This document shows positions 45,246-57,622 of a stretch of DNA of 64,000 bases, piece by piece. The position numbers and the translations under genes were made by a program. How positions within the stretch are numbered: the first letter of the stretch is position 1; every line of letters begins with the position of its first letter. The notes below the pieces were generated by a model that had not been told where the DNA came from, did no database searches, and saw only the letters and a program-made list of their open reading frames with translations. This stretch comes from Synchiropus splendidus (lineage: Eukaryota; Chordata; Actinopteri; Syngnathiformes; Callionymidae). The DNA lies in contig NC_071342.1 in assembly GCF_027744825.2 (NCBI RefSeq), positions 7,211,501-7,275,500 on the forward strand. The letters are read 5' to 3'.

Positions 45246-48200
45246 TGCATGTCATGGTGACCACCCAGAAAAAATTCCAACACTGCCCCTGAATTCCACC
45301 CTTCTACAATGGCACTTTTCGACAAATGGAGAGGAATCTATTGCCATTCAGCACAAAATTTGCGACAAGATATTCATGATCAGAGCCCTTTAACCCCGTA
45401 ATCCTCAGGGGGCAGATTGACTTCAAGGGCTTGAGCAAAGAAATGAAAGAGAAAAAAAGAAAGGTGTGCCCTGTGTAAAAGGAAACCTTTCACTGAGAAC
45501 AGCCACAATTGCAGAATTGGCAGAAACAAATACATATGTTATTGAACATTCTGTGCTTAATTCCTATCACAGGTTTGATATAAAGCATTGGCTCATTGGT
45601 TATGAGCTTCATCTGTTGCAGTGCATTATGGGACTTGTAGGTTGTCAGTTCATTTTGATACAGCATCAAAAACCTGATGTGGATTGTTGCCATTATGTCA
45701 GGTGGAGGCCAAAAAGAAGACCCCCGTCTGGAACCTGACACCTACAAATTAAAGGAGCAACATAAATATTCAAACTAAAAACTACATTTGATTCACAATA
45801 CAAAGTTAATGGACGAATAATACAAGAGGAAAAAAGGATACCGATACCAAGCATGGAAGCAGTTGCGCTGTTTTCGTCACCATTAAGAGGAGCTGTTGAT
45901 CTGAAGGGAAGAATCAGAAACCAGACCTGAAACATCAAGGGTTCTGCAACACTTGCGGATGACATGACAAAATTATTATAACTAATCTCCAAAACACTGT
46001 GATGAGAGCTCAATGTTCAAGGTAAGGTTGGACATGGGGCTCATAACAGCAGAGTGACAGAAGATCAGAAAGTCACATCAGACAGCATCACAAACTGTCG
46101 ATTCAGAAACCAGAGCAGAGGAACAAGCGATTGGCACTTACCTTGTCAAGACATTTGATAATCTGGTAGCTTCTTCCAGGACAGGACACTTTTTAAAGGG
46201 GAGACGTTGCCACTGAATCAGCCTGATCGCCTCCAGCTGTGGATGCACACGGTCTTTCAATGGGAAGCACAAGCTGGAACCGGAACGTCAGGCGGAAAAA
46301 TGGAAGAACCATGAGTCTTATTTGATCTTATCATGGGCTGAATGTGTCCTTCCGTAAGACTTTAAAAAATATGTATTGTATAATAACAAGGTTCCTCTAC
46401 CGGTCTCTCATTTAGTCTAAATGTTCAGGATTTTTCCTCAATGTGCTGTTTAGGTTCATTGTTTTCTTCAAATTTGCTCAGCGATTATTAAGGAAACTTG
46501 TGTGTTTGAACCACACTTTTCTCTGAAACATAAAGCTGTATTTTTGCTCACATTATTTGTGATCATAGGCTGGACGTAGAGCACACAGAGAAATCCCTGA
46601 GTAGATAAAAGAAGATGAGTTATGGTTGCTCTATTAAATATGATGATGGATTAAAATAATTACCATTGCTAATTAAATCATTAATCTTTTTCTGTTTAAT
46701 CAATTTTTTTAATTGTCACTTGATTATTCGCCAAAACACCATTTCGATGGTTGGAAGTTGTGACAGTGTCGTGCGTCTAATCCCAACCTTGACGTATAAT
46801 ATATTCAGCTTTGACTGTAGAGGCAGATGAGAATAAACTGCATATTCAAATACGTGATGTTTCCAGTCTGATAAACAAAGCATTTTTATTTCACACCCTT
46901 CAAACTTGTTATCATGAGTGCTTCATTGCTGCGATTATAGGAGGCGAGCAGATGTTTTCGACAAAAACAGCTGGTGTTTTTTTCCTCTGTTATTAAAATG
47001 ACAATTATATTGAGAGGCTCCACTTACACCGTCGTGTTTTTCTTTCTTTTACTTACTAACATGGTGGAGTTTCTGTGGCGTTCAGGGAACGTTGGTGAAT
47101 GGGATTTCGGAAAGGTGCGTTCAAAGTTCAAGTCTATTTAAATTATATCCACAGGTCCAGGCGAGAAGGAGCAAAATGGGATCAGGAGGCTGAGCATGGA
47201 CTGGAGATGAGATATTTTGGTGATGTGTTCAGGGACTGATGCACTGCAGCCTATGATTATGGTTAGTCTTTTTTTTAGTCTTTTTATTTGTATTTATTCA
47301 TTTACTACTTTTGATTTTCATGTATTTTTAGGTAATTTTTTATCATCTGTTTTAATATTGTCATATTCCTTTTTTTGTCACTATAAAGCTATTTGGTCAG
47401 CAGCGTGTTGGAGAAATGGGATATATATAAAAAATAACTTGACCTTGATCTCCACTTGAGTGTATGGCAGCACTGTGAAGACAGGGAGAGTAGGAGGGTC
47501 AGAAGAGGAAGAAGACCAGTAAAACAAGGATGAGCACGATCTAAAGAAGACCATTTATTATTGTTGTAAAATGAACCGTTATGTTTTAGAACACAGAATG
47601 AAATTATTGACATCTGATTGTAGCTCAATATTTTCAAGAACAGAACGTACTAATATTGAGGAACACTTCAATGATGGTTTTATGCTCAGTTTATTTACAA
47701 AACTGCAATCTCAATCAATATTGTTTTTTTCATTGTATTCATTTTTTTTTGGTGGTAAAATTAATTTAATGAACCAAAAATCCATACATCACGAATGTCA
47801 AAGTGTAAAATGATTAATAAATAGCACAAAATGCAAACCTACCTTTGTACAAAATGCTTCGACATCTTCAGTTTGAACTAAACATGTAGACGAAATGCTG
47901 ACATAGTTATAAAGGCTGGAGTTGAAACCCAGTTTGAACTTTCCTCATTTCTTTCAGCAACACTGGCTGTCCATCTAATACTCATTTCTAATCTTATATT
48001 CTTTGCAGTCACAAACCTCCGTATGGACGTGTACATATTTGATGCATGAAGATAAACAGCCTTTCATTAGAATCCTGAAATGCCAAAATGAAACCGACTG
48101 CCCCCTTTAATTTACGATGGCGCTGATGTCTGATGCATCCACGCAGCTATTTACACACATTATTCCCGCGTCTGAATGGGAAAACCTTGACGTCCTCAAC

Positions 48201-48950
48201 GATTTATGAATTTGTAATATCATCCCTGGCTCTTGTCAAGATCTTTGATGCATGACTTGGCTTTTCGGTCACAATCGGTATTTATGATGCTACCCATAAT
48301 TATAACCTCTATTTCCTCCCAAGCTCCATTAAAAGACTTGATTTATTCCTTTACATTGCAAAACGAAAATTGAATGTGTGTTTTCCACGAGGCATTAGGA
48401 GGATATTTATAGCCGTGGGATGTGCCGAGTCAGCAGTCAGGTGAGAGATACGTTACAATACATGAATGGGCGAGAATGGTAGATTATTTCACTCAACTGC
48501 AATTGTTGCTTGTAATGCAAAAATGAAAGGTGGTGCATCCCACTGAGTGTAGATTTATGGAAGCTGAATGTTTTCCTATGATGATTTGGCTCTGGGTTAT
48601 GAGGACGGGGGAGCAGAGACTCCTTTCTTTCACTGCGTCGGTCAATGCCACAAGAGGAAGGGAGAAGCTATAAGGCAGAAATTTGGTGTAGCTCAAAAGT
48701 TATGAGCACCATTGGACACAAAAATGTTGTGACTCGAGGGCTCGGCCCAGTCGAGGGCATCGCCCATATGACACAACTGTGTAGAATGTTACGCATCGCT
48801 CCTTCAAAAAACTGAGCAGTTTGAATTCCTGGACTCCAAAGTGGAAACATCTGGTGTGTTTGGTGGTGCCTCACAGGCAGCAGGTGTCAGAAAGCCTTGA
48901 GGACATCTCTCATGATACAACTTTACACAGAGACGCATGTTGTAATAGGA
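45246..48950. other. Unannotated DNA
   Basis: No gene recognised. 46330-46760 and 47260-47370 are AT-rich. 48100-48420 is repeat-free with many TAAT and TTTATGA motifs, of the kind seen in conserved non-coding elements. Frames are at most about 106 codons with no family motif. Confidence 0.45.
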
Positions 48951-49265
48951 TAATAATAACGGCTTAGATTTATGTAGCACTTTCGAGACACCCAAAGCGC
49001 TTTACAGAAAGCATTATTCATTCATACCTCAGTCACACCAGAGGGGGTGAGCTGTAGCCTGAGCTGCCGTGGGGCAGACTGACAAAAGCGTGGCTGCCAA
49101 TATGCACGGTCCCTCCGTCCGCCACCATGATCACTCACACGAGGCACAGTGGGTTAGGTGTCTTGCCCAAGGACATCAAAACAGCAACTGGGATGGAGCA
49201 GGATTAGTGGACAAGTCACTCACCCACCTGAGCCATTGTCACCCCCAAAGTGTAATGTAATGTAA
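48951..49265 (+). repeat. Dispersed fish repeat with AAAGCGCTTTACA core and TGTAA tail
   Basis: Landmarks: GGCTTAGATTTATGTAGCAC, CCCAAAGCGCTTTACAG, GCTGCCGTGGGGCAGACTGA, GTGTCTTGCCCAAGGACA and CTGAGCCATTGTCACCCC, ending in (TGTAA)3. These blocks in this order are very common in fish genomes. A simple-repeat tail suggests movement by a LINE-type mechanism, but the class was not determined. The 63-codon frame inside it is not a gene. Confidence 0.75.
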
Positions 49266-50947
49266 ACATTTTTATGACTTCAGTGACGTTATTGTAATGA
49301 TTGAAAACTTGGTTGAAGCTAAAAATTCATTGTGTTTTTGTGTAAGATTCCCCCCAAAGTTTCTCAATTTAGTTAAAAGCATGAGCTCACCAGTTGGGTA
49401 TTTATTAGACATTTGTCTTCATGACATCCCATTATTCCTACCAATGTAAAGGAGTTCTTTTATCACTTTGAGAACTCAGAGGTTACTGAAATGAAAAACA
49501 GTTTGATCAAAACGGTTGATGTTTTGGGCTTTCTGTTTTGTATCGTTTTCCCAAAGCACTTTATCACTATCCAGTGTTTTTCATTCTCGTTTCATGATAC
49601 TGAATCTTTTTTTTCAGAGCAGCTCTACATTGTATGCCAGAGTCTCAGCTTCTGCGGATGAAAGTAAAGGTAATTGTTGGAGTTATTACACGACCTGAGT
49701 TAACATATTCCTCCTGAGCAGGGTCCCTTAGGGAATCTACGTGGTGCTTCAGCTATGGCCATGCATGTCTTTGTTTACAAGGCGAGATGGGAGAGAGGAA
49801 ATGCTCTTCAAACAAACTTAGACACTCAACACTACATGAAGTTAAAGAGGTTGTTACATTTGTCAATGAAGTTACCATTTTTATTTTAAATTCCACAGCT
49901 CTTGTACCTGTAAGTGTGGATACGTGAATCTTTTCAAATGATTGGTTGTTTACACTTGTTGTTGTGACCGTAATATATATATATTTTTTTCTTCTGTCTT
50001 ATTGTTCTTCCGCTGTGTGTTTTGCTTCGCTCCTCCATCAGTTTCCGTCGTATCATTACTGTTCAACAGCCTCGGTGGGGAATCGCAAAGAAATGACTTT
50101 TCTCATTCCTATGACTTATAATTGCCATAATTCCTGGATTTGCCAATTGAAATGAATAAGGAACATCAGAATTTAACCACTATAAATGCCATTCAAATCT
50201 TAAAACATGGCCGCACTCCTCTGTAATCAAAAATCAGAACCAACTCACAGTTTTTCTTCCAGTCAACTTCATGCAAGTTTTAAAAAACAGATTCAGTGTG
50301 CGTGATTAATGCTGTTAGACAGGAAAGGAAGCGGTTATTGGGACAAATTCACTGAACACACCTAGAGTGAGGATCATTCATTGCTGTGATTCTTGGTTGG
50401 CGCCCCCTAGAGGACCGCTAAAAGGTTTTTTTTTACAACTCTGGGCCGTGAGACGCCCAGTTTTAATACACTTGCCACATATGGTGGCAGTAATGTGTCG
50501 TTGAATTGACTTGACAGCTGCAAATCTGTGATTGCTACTGTTCCAACTATGGAGAAGTTCTTGAAAAGAAAAAATGATATTATTAGAAAATAATAGTATT
50601 GGCGCCTGTTGCAGTTTTAAAAATGATTTGGAACATTTTATGGCAATACTTTCATTTACACTTATCTTCTTTAGAGTTTATTTATGAAAAAAATATTTAG
50701 ACATTGTTTTATTATATTTATTTTATTTAGATATTTTTTCCAATTTTCTCAACAGTTTGCATCATTGGGATTTTTTAAAACTTTTTTTTCTTTCGTAAAT
50801 GTGAACATGACTTGCACCTGCTTCTGCTGCTGGTTGGAATTTTCGATGACAAATATGCGCTGATCATATGGTTTGATTTCATTTCCCAAGATTTTGGTTT
50901 GTTTACAAGCGTGGTTATTGAACAGAAATGAAATCAGTAATTCAGAA
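49266..50947. other. Unannotated DNA
   Basis: No gene recognised. AT-rich from 50560 to 50790. A short TA run lies near 49974-49983. Frames under 70 codons only. Confidence 0.5.
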
Positions 50948-51029
50948 ATCAGTAGTCACAGCAATGAATCACTGGACCCATTTGTTCTGAAAAGGTGGGT
51001 TCTGACATCAAAAAGGTTAAGAACCCCTG
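50948..51029. mobile_element. hAT-like terminal fragment
   Basis: AAAGGTGGGTTCTGACATC followed by AAAAAGGTTAAGAACCCCTG at the right edge is the reverse complement of a CAGGGGTTCTTAACCTTTTT terminus, a form common among hAT-superfamily elements in fish. No matching left terminus and no transposase were found. Confidence 0.45.
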
Positions 51030-53207
51030 ATCTATCTATCTAGAAGATTCAATAAAAGGTATTTTCACTGCGTGGTTGGGAAGGGGCAAAAACTGGGACA
51101 GAAATGCTCATCGTTGTTGGTGCGCCACTTAAAGTGTGAGGGACAGTTTAATGGTCTAAATGTGGCACACACTCCCCCATGATACTGATGCATAGATGTT
51201 TTTCTGGTAATGTAAACCTTGCTACAAATGCTGAACCTCTGGATGATGAATACACCGCGAGTGCTGACACTAAACCATAATTGTAGAAGGAAGACGACAT
51301 TGCTGTTAATACGAAATTTGTTTTCTCGCAAATGAAAATGTATGCAAATGTAGCATGTGAGGGAGCCCACGCGCACATTGCCTTCATCAGGCGATAATGT
51401 AAACAACATGAAATGTGTAGCTCAGCGGCATCATTTCTCTCTGGCTGGTGGCTGCGTGGACATAGTGGCCACTTAAAGCTCATGTATCAGGCAGTGCTTT
51501 ATCAAGGTGCTAATCCGGCCGATAACCTGCAGCTGTTTCTGCTTCCTGCCCGAGCAACGCTTCACTTTCCACTCGCCACCAACGTAGAACCACCCCCCCC
51601 CCCGCCATGGTTCTCTTCGCCTTAGCCCTCTGACAATAGGGAGCGGCAATATAAATCACCCCTAAGGAAAGAGTCACGGATGACTGGCTTTATATTATAG
51701 TCGTAAAAGTGCTGGTTTTAAAGTGTTGCGCTCATTTATCATCAAACACAATCTCACATTAGAGCCCATAACAATTATCTGTGGCAAGCCACGGCGGAAC
51801 CCCTGGGAGATGGAACGGCATCTCATTTGTCTTCTACCAACAATGTCACGTTGGCTTCTTCTGGGATTAAACATTGGTCACGCCGGTTCAATGACACGTG
51901 CATGTATAGTACTCAGAACGATGAATTTAAATAGGAAGAAATATCATCGTACTACAGCCACAGAAGGAGAAAAATGTAACCCAGGTCAAAACTATCTTGA
52001 GGTTTCATCCAGCATGTGCTTTACGAGGTTTGTGTCGTTCCTGAACTTGGCGGAGGCATCTGTCACCAGTGTGTTGTTGAACCAAGGAATATAAGAATGT
52101 AGTGGTGTTTCAATTGGGACGAGGCAGCGGCAGTAGTGCCAGTGGGAGAGTGAGTGGCCTGATGTCGGCTCTGCTAGCCATGGCACTGTGACTAGCACCA
52201 CGCTACACACGAACACCAAAGCTGAGCCAGCACCGCTTGCACCTCACTTAGCTCGCTGTGGTCGCTGACGTTACAGGAGAGAGACTGACGTTCCCCACAA
52301 TGACGGACGGTCTGTGTCATCACAGCATCCGCCTGTCTCCTCTGTCCCTCAAAATCACACATTCTGATTTCAACCCTGCTGCAGGTCCCGGATCTAATGA
52401 ATTATTTTTGAATGGAAATAAAAAATAAGTAAGTTCCCCTTTATCAGCTCCAGTATTGATGACTTACAGGTTTTTGCCACGATGTTAACAATGATCCATG
52501 AAAGGTTTTCTTTGCACCAAACTGTGACAGGAAAGAAAATCTGGCGCTCAAAGGGTAAAATAACTCTCGCATGTCAGACGATGGTTGGCTGTACTTACAG
52601 AATCACCAAAAATGGCTCAAGAGCAGCATTTAACAGTGTAAACCCATGACACTTAAAGTGACTTTATTGAAAGAAATAGTCCTCAGTCAAAGTAGTGGCT
52701 ATATCTGTATTTTCCATTGTGGGTGCTGAAGATTTAAATCTTCAAGCTAAACAAAAAAAAAAAAAAAACATTCTCATGTCAAACCGCATTTAGACTTGCT
52801 TTTGTGGGGACTGCTTTTAATCTTTTATGAGTTTACAGTCAAATGATGCATGTTTTGGAATGATCAATTGTTGTTTTTGAAATATGTCGGTATGGTCTGT
52901 CAAGACTCCATCGTGTGGCTATGATGTCATTGAATTGCCATGAATTTATCATTACCCTGTGAATTAAATTACATGATAAATTAACATACACATTATGTAA
53001 TATACTGCATATATGGGTTAAGATTATGTATGTTTTGTCATATGGATGGAGAAATATAGAATAGGATATTAGTATATTAAAATAATGCAAAATAATATCA
53101 TTAAATATTTGAATGTATCGATTAAACAAAGAAAAACACAAATTATAAAAAATATGATATTACAACAATTAATACATATTTTTGAATTAGATTATATCTT
53201 CTTTCGG

Positions 53208-53208
<1 letters not shown>
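51030..53208. other. Unannotated DNA
   Basis: No gene recognised. A 13-base poly-C run lies near 51592-51604 and a poly-A run near 52750-52769. 51300-51910 has few simple repeats apart from the C run and long stretches of balanced composition, possibly conserved non-coding. A 123-codon plus frame (51723-52094) shows no domain. Confidence 0.45.

Positions 53209-53244
<36 letters not shown>
53209..53244. repeat. (TA)n microsatellite
   Basis: 18 uninterrupted TA units in AT-rich surroundings. Confidence 0.95.
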
Positions 53245-53249
<5 letters not shown>

Positions 53250-53481
53250 ATAACTACAATTTCAGTTATAAACATGTTTCTGTTGTTTACTTTAGCAATT
53301 GATTCTGGGCATTCATTGCAATTGTGTAGCTGAATTGAATGGTGGGGAAAAAAGAAAAAAGATAATTGGGTTGACATATGAATGTTATATATTTGTTCCA
53401 TATGGGCGAGTTAAATTTACTGCGGCCCTGACTGCACATTTAAATGGATTATAAAACCTTCTCACAGACCTCACAGCTTAG

Positions 53482-53483
<2 letters not shown>

Positions 53484-53554
<71 letters not shown>
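53484..53554. repeat. (TA)n microsatellite
   Basis: About 35 uninterrupted AT units, 240 bases after the previous TA tract. Confidence 0.95.
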
Positions 53555-53555
<1 letters not shown>

Positions 53556-56500
53556 TGGTAAAAAGAAGGTTGCAACTGAAAAACAGCCGCTACAGATTTT
53601 TCTTTGAAGTACTACAAAACAGTATTGATTTAACATAACAGTATGGACAATAAAGCAGATAATTATTTTAACTGAGGTTCAGGACAAAGCATCTCAAGAT
53701 GGAAATAGATCAGTGTTCGATATCTTAAGAGTGTCTCAAAGCTGCAGGTGCAGATAAGCCGGCGTCAAGTGTTGAGAGGTGGCGGCTTTTCAAGTTAGCC
53801 GGACATTCACTTTGACCTACTGTCACAGATCGAAACGTTGCAAACACCAAGATAGGGGTGGAGGTCAGTTATGGTCTTTGGGCGGATCCATGGCACCTTG
53901 TGGGGGTGGTGCCTCACACGGCAAGATAACAGTCCATTTAGTCCAAATATCAATGGCCACTTTTGTGTGCATTCGTGTATGACACGTGAACCGTCTGTAT
54001 CTAATACATGACTATCATGTGCTTTTAACAAAGCCCGTCGCTGTGTACTGTTACCTTCACAACTCCCTCCAATTGAGAATCAATCTAACTTCTTTTTGGG
54101 CTTAATTAATCTCCATAACAGTGGACTTGAGGCAAAAGTAATTAGAGAAAATGCTAATCAGGTTAGAGGAAAAAAATCTTATAAAGTGATTTATTGTAAA
54201 TCTATTGTTGAATTACAGTTAGCTGCGTCTATTGTATGAGCTTCAGTGCTCCGCCGCACCGAGCTGTTCATTAAGTATTCATAAATGCTGGCTCATTGAT
54301 GAATAAATTACGGAATCGCGTCGTCTGTATGGCTCTTTCCCTGTTCCTGGCAGATATACCCTTATCGATTCATATTCAGGGAGCCGGGTTTTGCAAACAC
54401 ATCCATCATGCCCATGCAGAGGAATTTCTTTCAGAGGCTCCGTCCTTGTAACTATCCTTGCACGTAGACCGAAAGAGAACAGTAATCTTCAACCAGGCAT
54501 TTGCATTTCTCTCCTGCACGGCAGATCATTCTGTCCGCATTTGTCTACTGCTGTGTCATGGAGAGAAGAACCAGTCAACAGCATTATATTTGCAATGACA
54601 ATGGAGTCCATACCAGATCTGGGTAGGCTGCTGCCTTTGGATCCGCGATGAGCCTTGTGCTCATCCAGCCGTTGTGAGGTCAGAGTGATGTCACTGTGCA
54701 TGCTGAAATGTTCCAGTGCATTTTCGTCCCTTTTTTTTTTTCCTTTGCTGTTGGGTTTCATTTTTCTGGTATATTTTTTTATTCCTTTTTTTAGCGCATC
54801 GGTATCTGTTTATCGAGCTCTATAAGGCATTTTTAGAATAAAATTTCAATGTAAAAAGTTCACTCGGAGCATTTTACCTAAATATTTTTTTCTTTTCCTT
54901 TCGTTTTCCCCTATTGATTCTCTGAATAAACCTTCCTCCTCCATAATCACATCATTTCTAGTCTATATTTATAATATTGCAAGTATTTGAACAACTTATG
55001 AACACATTTTTAAAAGGCATTTTTGTGATTTTACTTCAGAATGGGTTGAGAATTACCATTTTATTTTTAACCTTGTTTAATAGTTGTGAGATGCTTCATA
55101 GCGACACACTGTGAGACAGAGCACGGCACACAAGAACGAGTTTTCAATCCAAAAACCCAAATGACTATTTATTACTGTATCAACAGAATAGTTTCCCTTT
55201 TAAAAAAAATAAAAATTAAAAATTCAGCCCATTGTGGCGCATCCTCCACCTGTTCATCGACCCAACTACAACCTGTTCTACATTGCGTGTGTCTATGTGC
55301 CAGTGCATGTGTGGTAATACTTTACATCTTATGGAGACTTTTATTTTTAGAACTCATTTGAGTTCCAGTTTTATTGTGTTGCAATGTGCAACTAAAATCT
55401 TCTACCACTGAAAATGGCGTCAGCTGCAAGGAGCACTTCAAGTGCTGTGCATTTTAGTCATGAGCTGAGGTGGTTCAGTGTAGTAAAGTCGGTACGCAAC
55501 ATGCAGCCATGCAAACATTTTTTAAAAGAGGCAGATGCTGATATTCCTTTACTCTGACGTTCAGTAGACTGCCTCACTATTCCTTCCGGTTTTTTTTCGT
55601 AGACGTAGTAGATGAGCATTACTGCCACCCACAGGGAAAAAGAAATAATTCATCTCCTTTAGCTCCATACACGCCATTTTTTAAACTGAATTGTTCGTTC
55701 GTGGTCGCAGTTCGAGACCTCGTCACACCCCCTAAGGACTCAATGTCTAGTATGCAGAATTGTTTCCTATAAGTTATCAGCCACAGCAAATGTTATCTTG
55801 AATAAAAATCTGGCAACATTTGAGAAACATTTCCAGTCACTCCTGTAAATGTCTGAAGCAGCTGACATAAGTGGAAAAATGTGGAGCAGAAAAATGAAAA
55901 AATCAGTGTCAAAGGATTAATGCTTCCGTTTGCAAAACAATAGCCAGAAACACTATTGGATACAGTTTAAATAGAATTAGTTTGGCTGGTCCTCACTTTT
56001 TTTCTGCATGTAATGTACCCCTTTTGCTTCAACACCAGACCCTTTGCGATAATCGGGACCTATAACTGAGACAAAGTTCTTATTCAGACACGCTCATGTT
56101 GGTGCGAGTCATGAGGAACTTCTACATCTGAGGTTCCTCCAGGTTTTGTCCACAATACAAATCAAAACATAGGCTATATCACTCTAATTTTCCAAACACA
56201 CAAACTCTGAGCGGACCACTGTCAGCGACCTATCATCAGCTGTAATAGTTTAAGTATTTAAAAAAATATATATTAAACAATATACAATTTGCGCGCTGTA
56301 AAATGTTAAAAATAAAAAGGTAGAAATAAAAGCCTTTCAATTCTCTTCAAATTGCATAGATTCTTAACATGTTTTTTCAACAGAATCATAATAGTCATTG
56401 AAGCCATTACAACGTTAAGGGCGCTGGAGAGCAAAAACCTTCAAGCAACTTTTACAGACATTTATCCTTTCTCAAACAGATTGATAAGGCTCATGAATCT

Positions 56501-57118
56501 GTCTGCTGTGAGCCTGAGAGAAATCAGCTTTTAAACATCAGCCAGCTCCGGTAGTTCACTTCAAATAGCAGGGTCTCCGAGTTGCTGTTCATTCCATTGT
56601 GTATGTAGCAGTGTCACTCGGCAGACAGTGATCTTAAGCACCGCTGCACCAGAGGAAAGGTGGGACATGCTGGCGGGGAAGGATACACACTGTTGAACAG
56701 CACAGTGGGCGCTTCATTCTATTGTTCTAATGTCACAAGGCTTTATTTCTCGGTGTCAAGAAGCCCCGTAGTCCAGAAATAGCGGTCATTTATTTTCAGT
56801 TCAGGGTTAATTTTTGCTGCGCTGCGTAGATGTTTTTGTGCACTGAGATCGTATCAGCAGTGCGCAATTGCGCACACGCACAGCTTAGAGGGATCATTGA
56901 ACATAGGTACTTATAAACTGCAACTTCTAACTGGTTATTGCCCGTAACTCAAGAGATGTCATGTTGCACTTTTATTTTTGGTTTTATTTTGTCTGGAGGC
57001 TTCCTGTGTTCTTACCACTGCCTTCCTGAGCTTCATTAGGTAATGGCACACACCTGGAACCAATCGTCACCAATCGTCAGCTGCCATGCTGGTAACTTGG
57101 CATATCTCACTTGTGTCC
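53555..57118. other. Unannotated DNA
   Basis: No gene recognised. 54080-54660 is repeat-poor, with TTAATTAAT, CATAAATG and GATGAATAAATTA motifs, and looks like conserved non-coding DNA. 54735-54910 is T-rich low complexity and 56250-56320 is AT-rich. Confidence 0.45.
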
Positions 57119-57165
57119 AGAATCAGAATCAGAAAAACTTTATTAATCCCAAGGGGAATTATGTT
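57119..57165 (-). mobile_element. LINE 3' tail fragment (ATTCTG type)
   Basis: CAGAATCAGAATCAGAAAAA then CTTTATTAATCCCAAGGGGAA is, on the minus strand, the 3' end of a fish L2-type LINE or of a SINE that borrowed such a tail. The (ATTCTG) units also end the LINE at 13861. No coding part is present. Confidence 0.65.
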
Positions 57166-57312
57166 CGCCCGCTTTGTGTTCTGGTGCCTGGACTTTTTGT
57201 AGCATTCGATTTTTTTTTCTTTGTTTCTCGTACTCAGTTGGACAGCCACATTTGTGTTTTATTGTGCGAGGGTTCTGATCTCCACATCGTCGTCTGTTCT
57301 TTTTTTATACTA

Positions 57313-57620
57313 CAAGTAACATCCAACTTACGACCGGGATCGGCTCCAACCAACTGGTCGTAAGTCGGATTGGACGTAAGCCGAATGCCATTCAAAATAG
57401 CCGACGCAAGGGTTATAGGTGCTACTGTAGTGGTAGATGGCTGTGTGAGAGTGAGATGCTGGGATACTGTGCTGCTGTAACTGTCGTACACGATGCCGGG
57501 CTGCTTACGTGCTGCGGTGCCAGACATTGAATTAAAAAAAAATAAAAAAATCATCTGCTGGAAGTGGTCGTAAGTACGGGTGGATGTAAGTCGAGCAGGT
57601 CATAAGTCGGATGTTACTTG
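57313..57620. mobile_element. MITE with CAAGTAACATCC termini and TA target site
   Basis: The left end CAAGTAACATCCAACTTACG and the right end CATAAGTCGGATGTTACTTG are inverted copies over about 23 bases with about three mismatches. TA lies at each edge (57311-57312 and 57621-57622). Variants of GGTCGTAAGTCGG recur just inside both ends (about 57355, 57372, 57565, 57580, 57598), a pattern of subterminal transposase-binding repeats. About 308 bp with no transposase. Size and TA site suit a Tc1/mariner-superfamily passenger. Confidence 0.82.
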
Positions 57621-57622
57621 TA

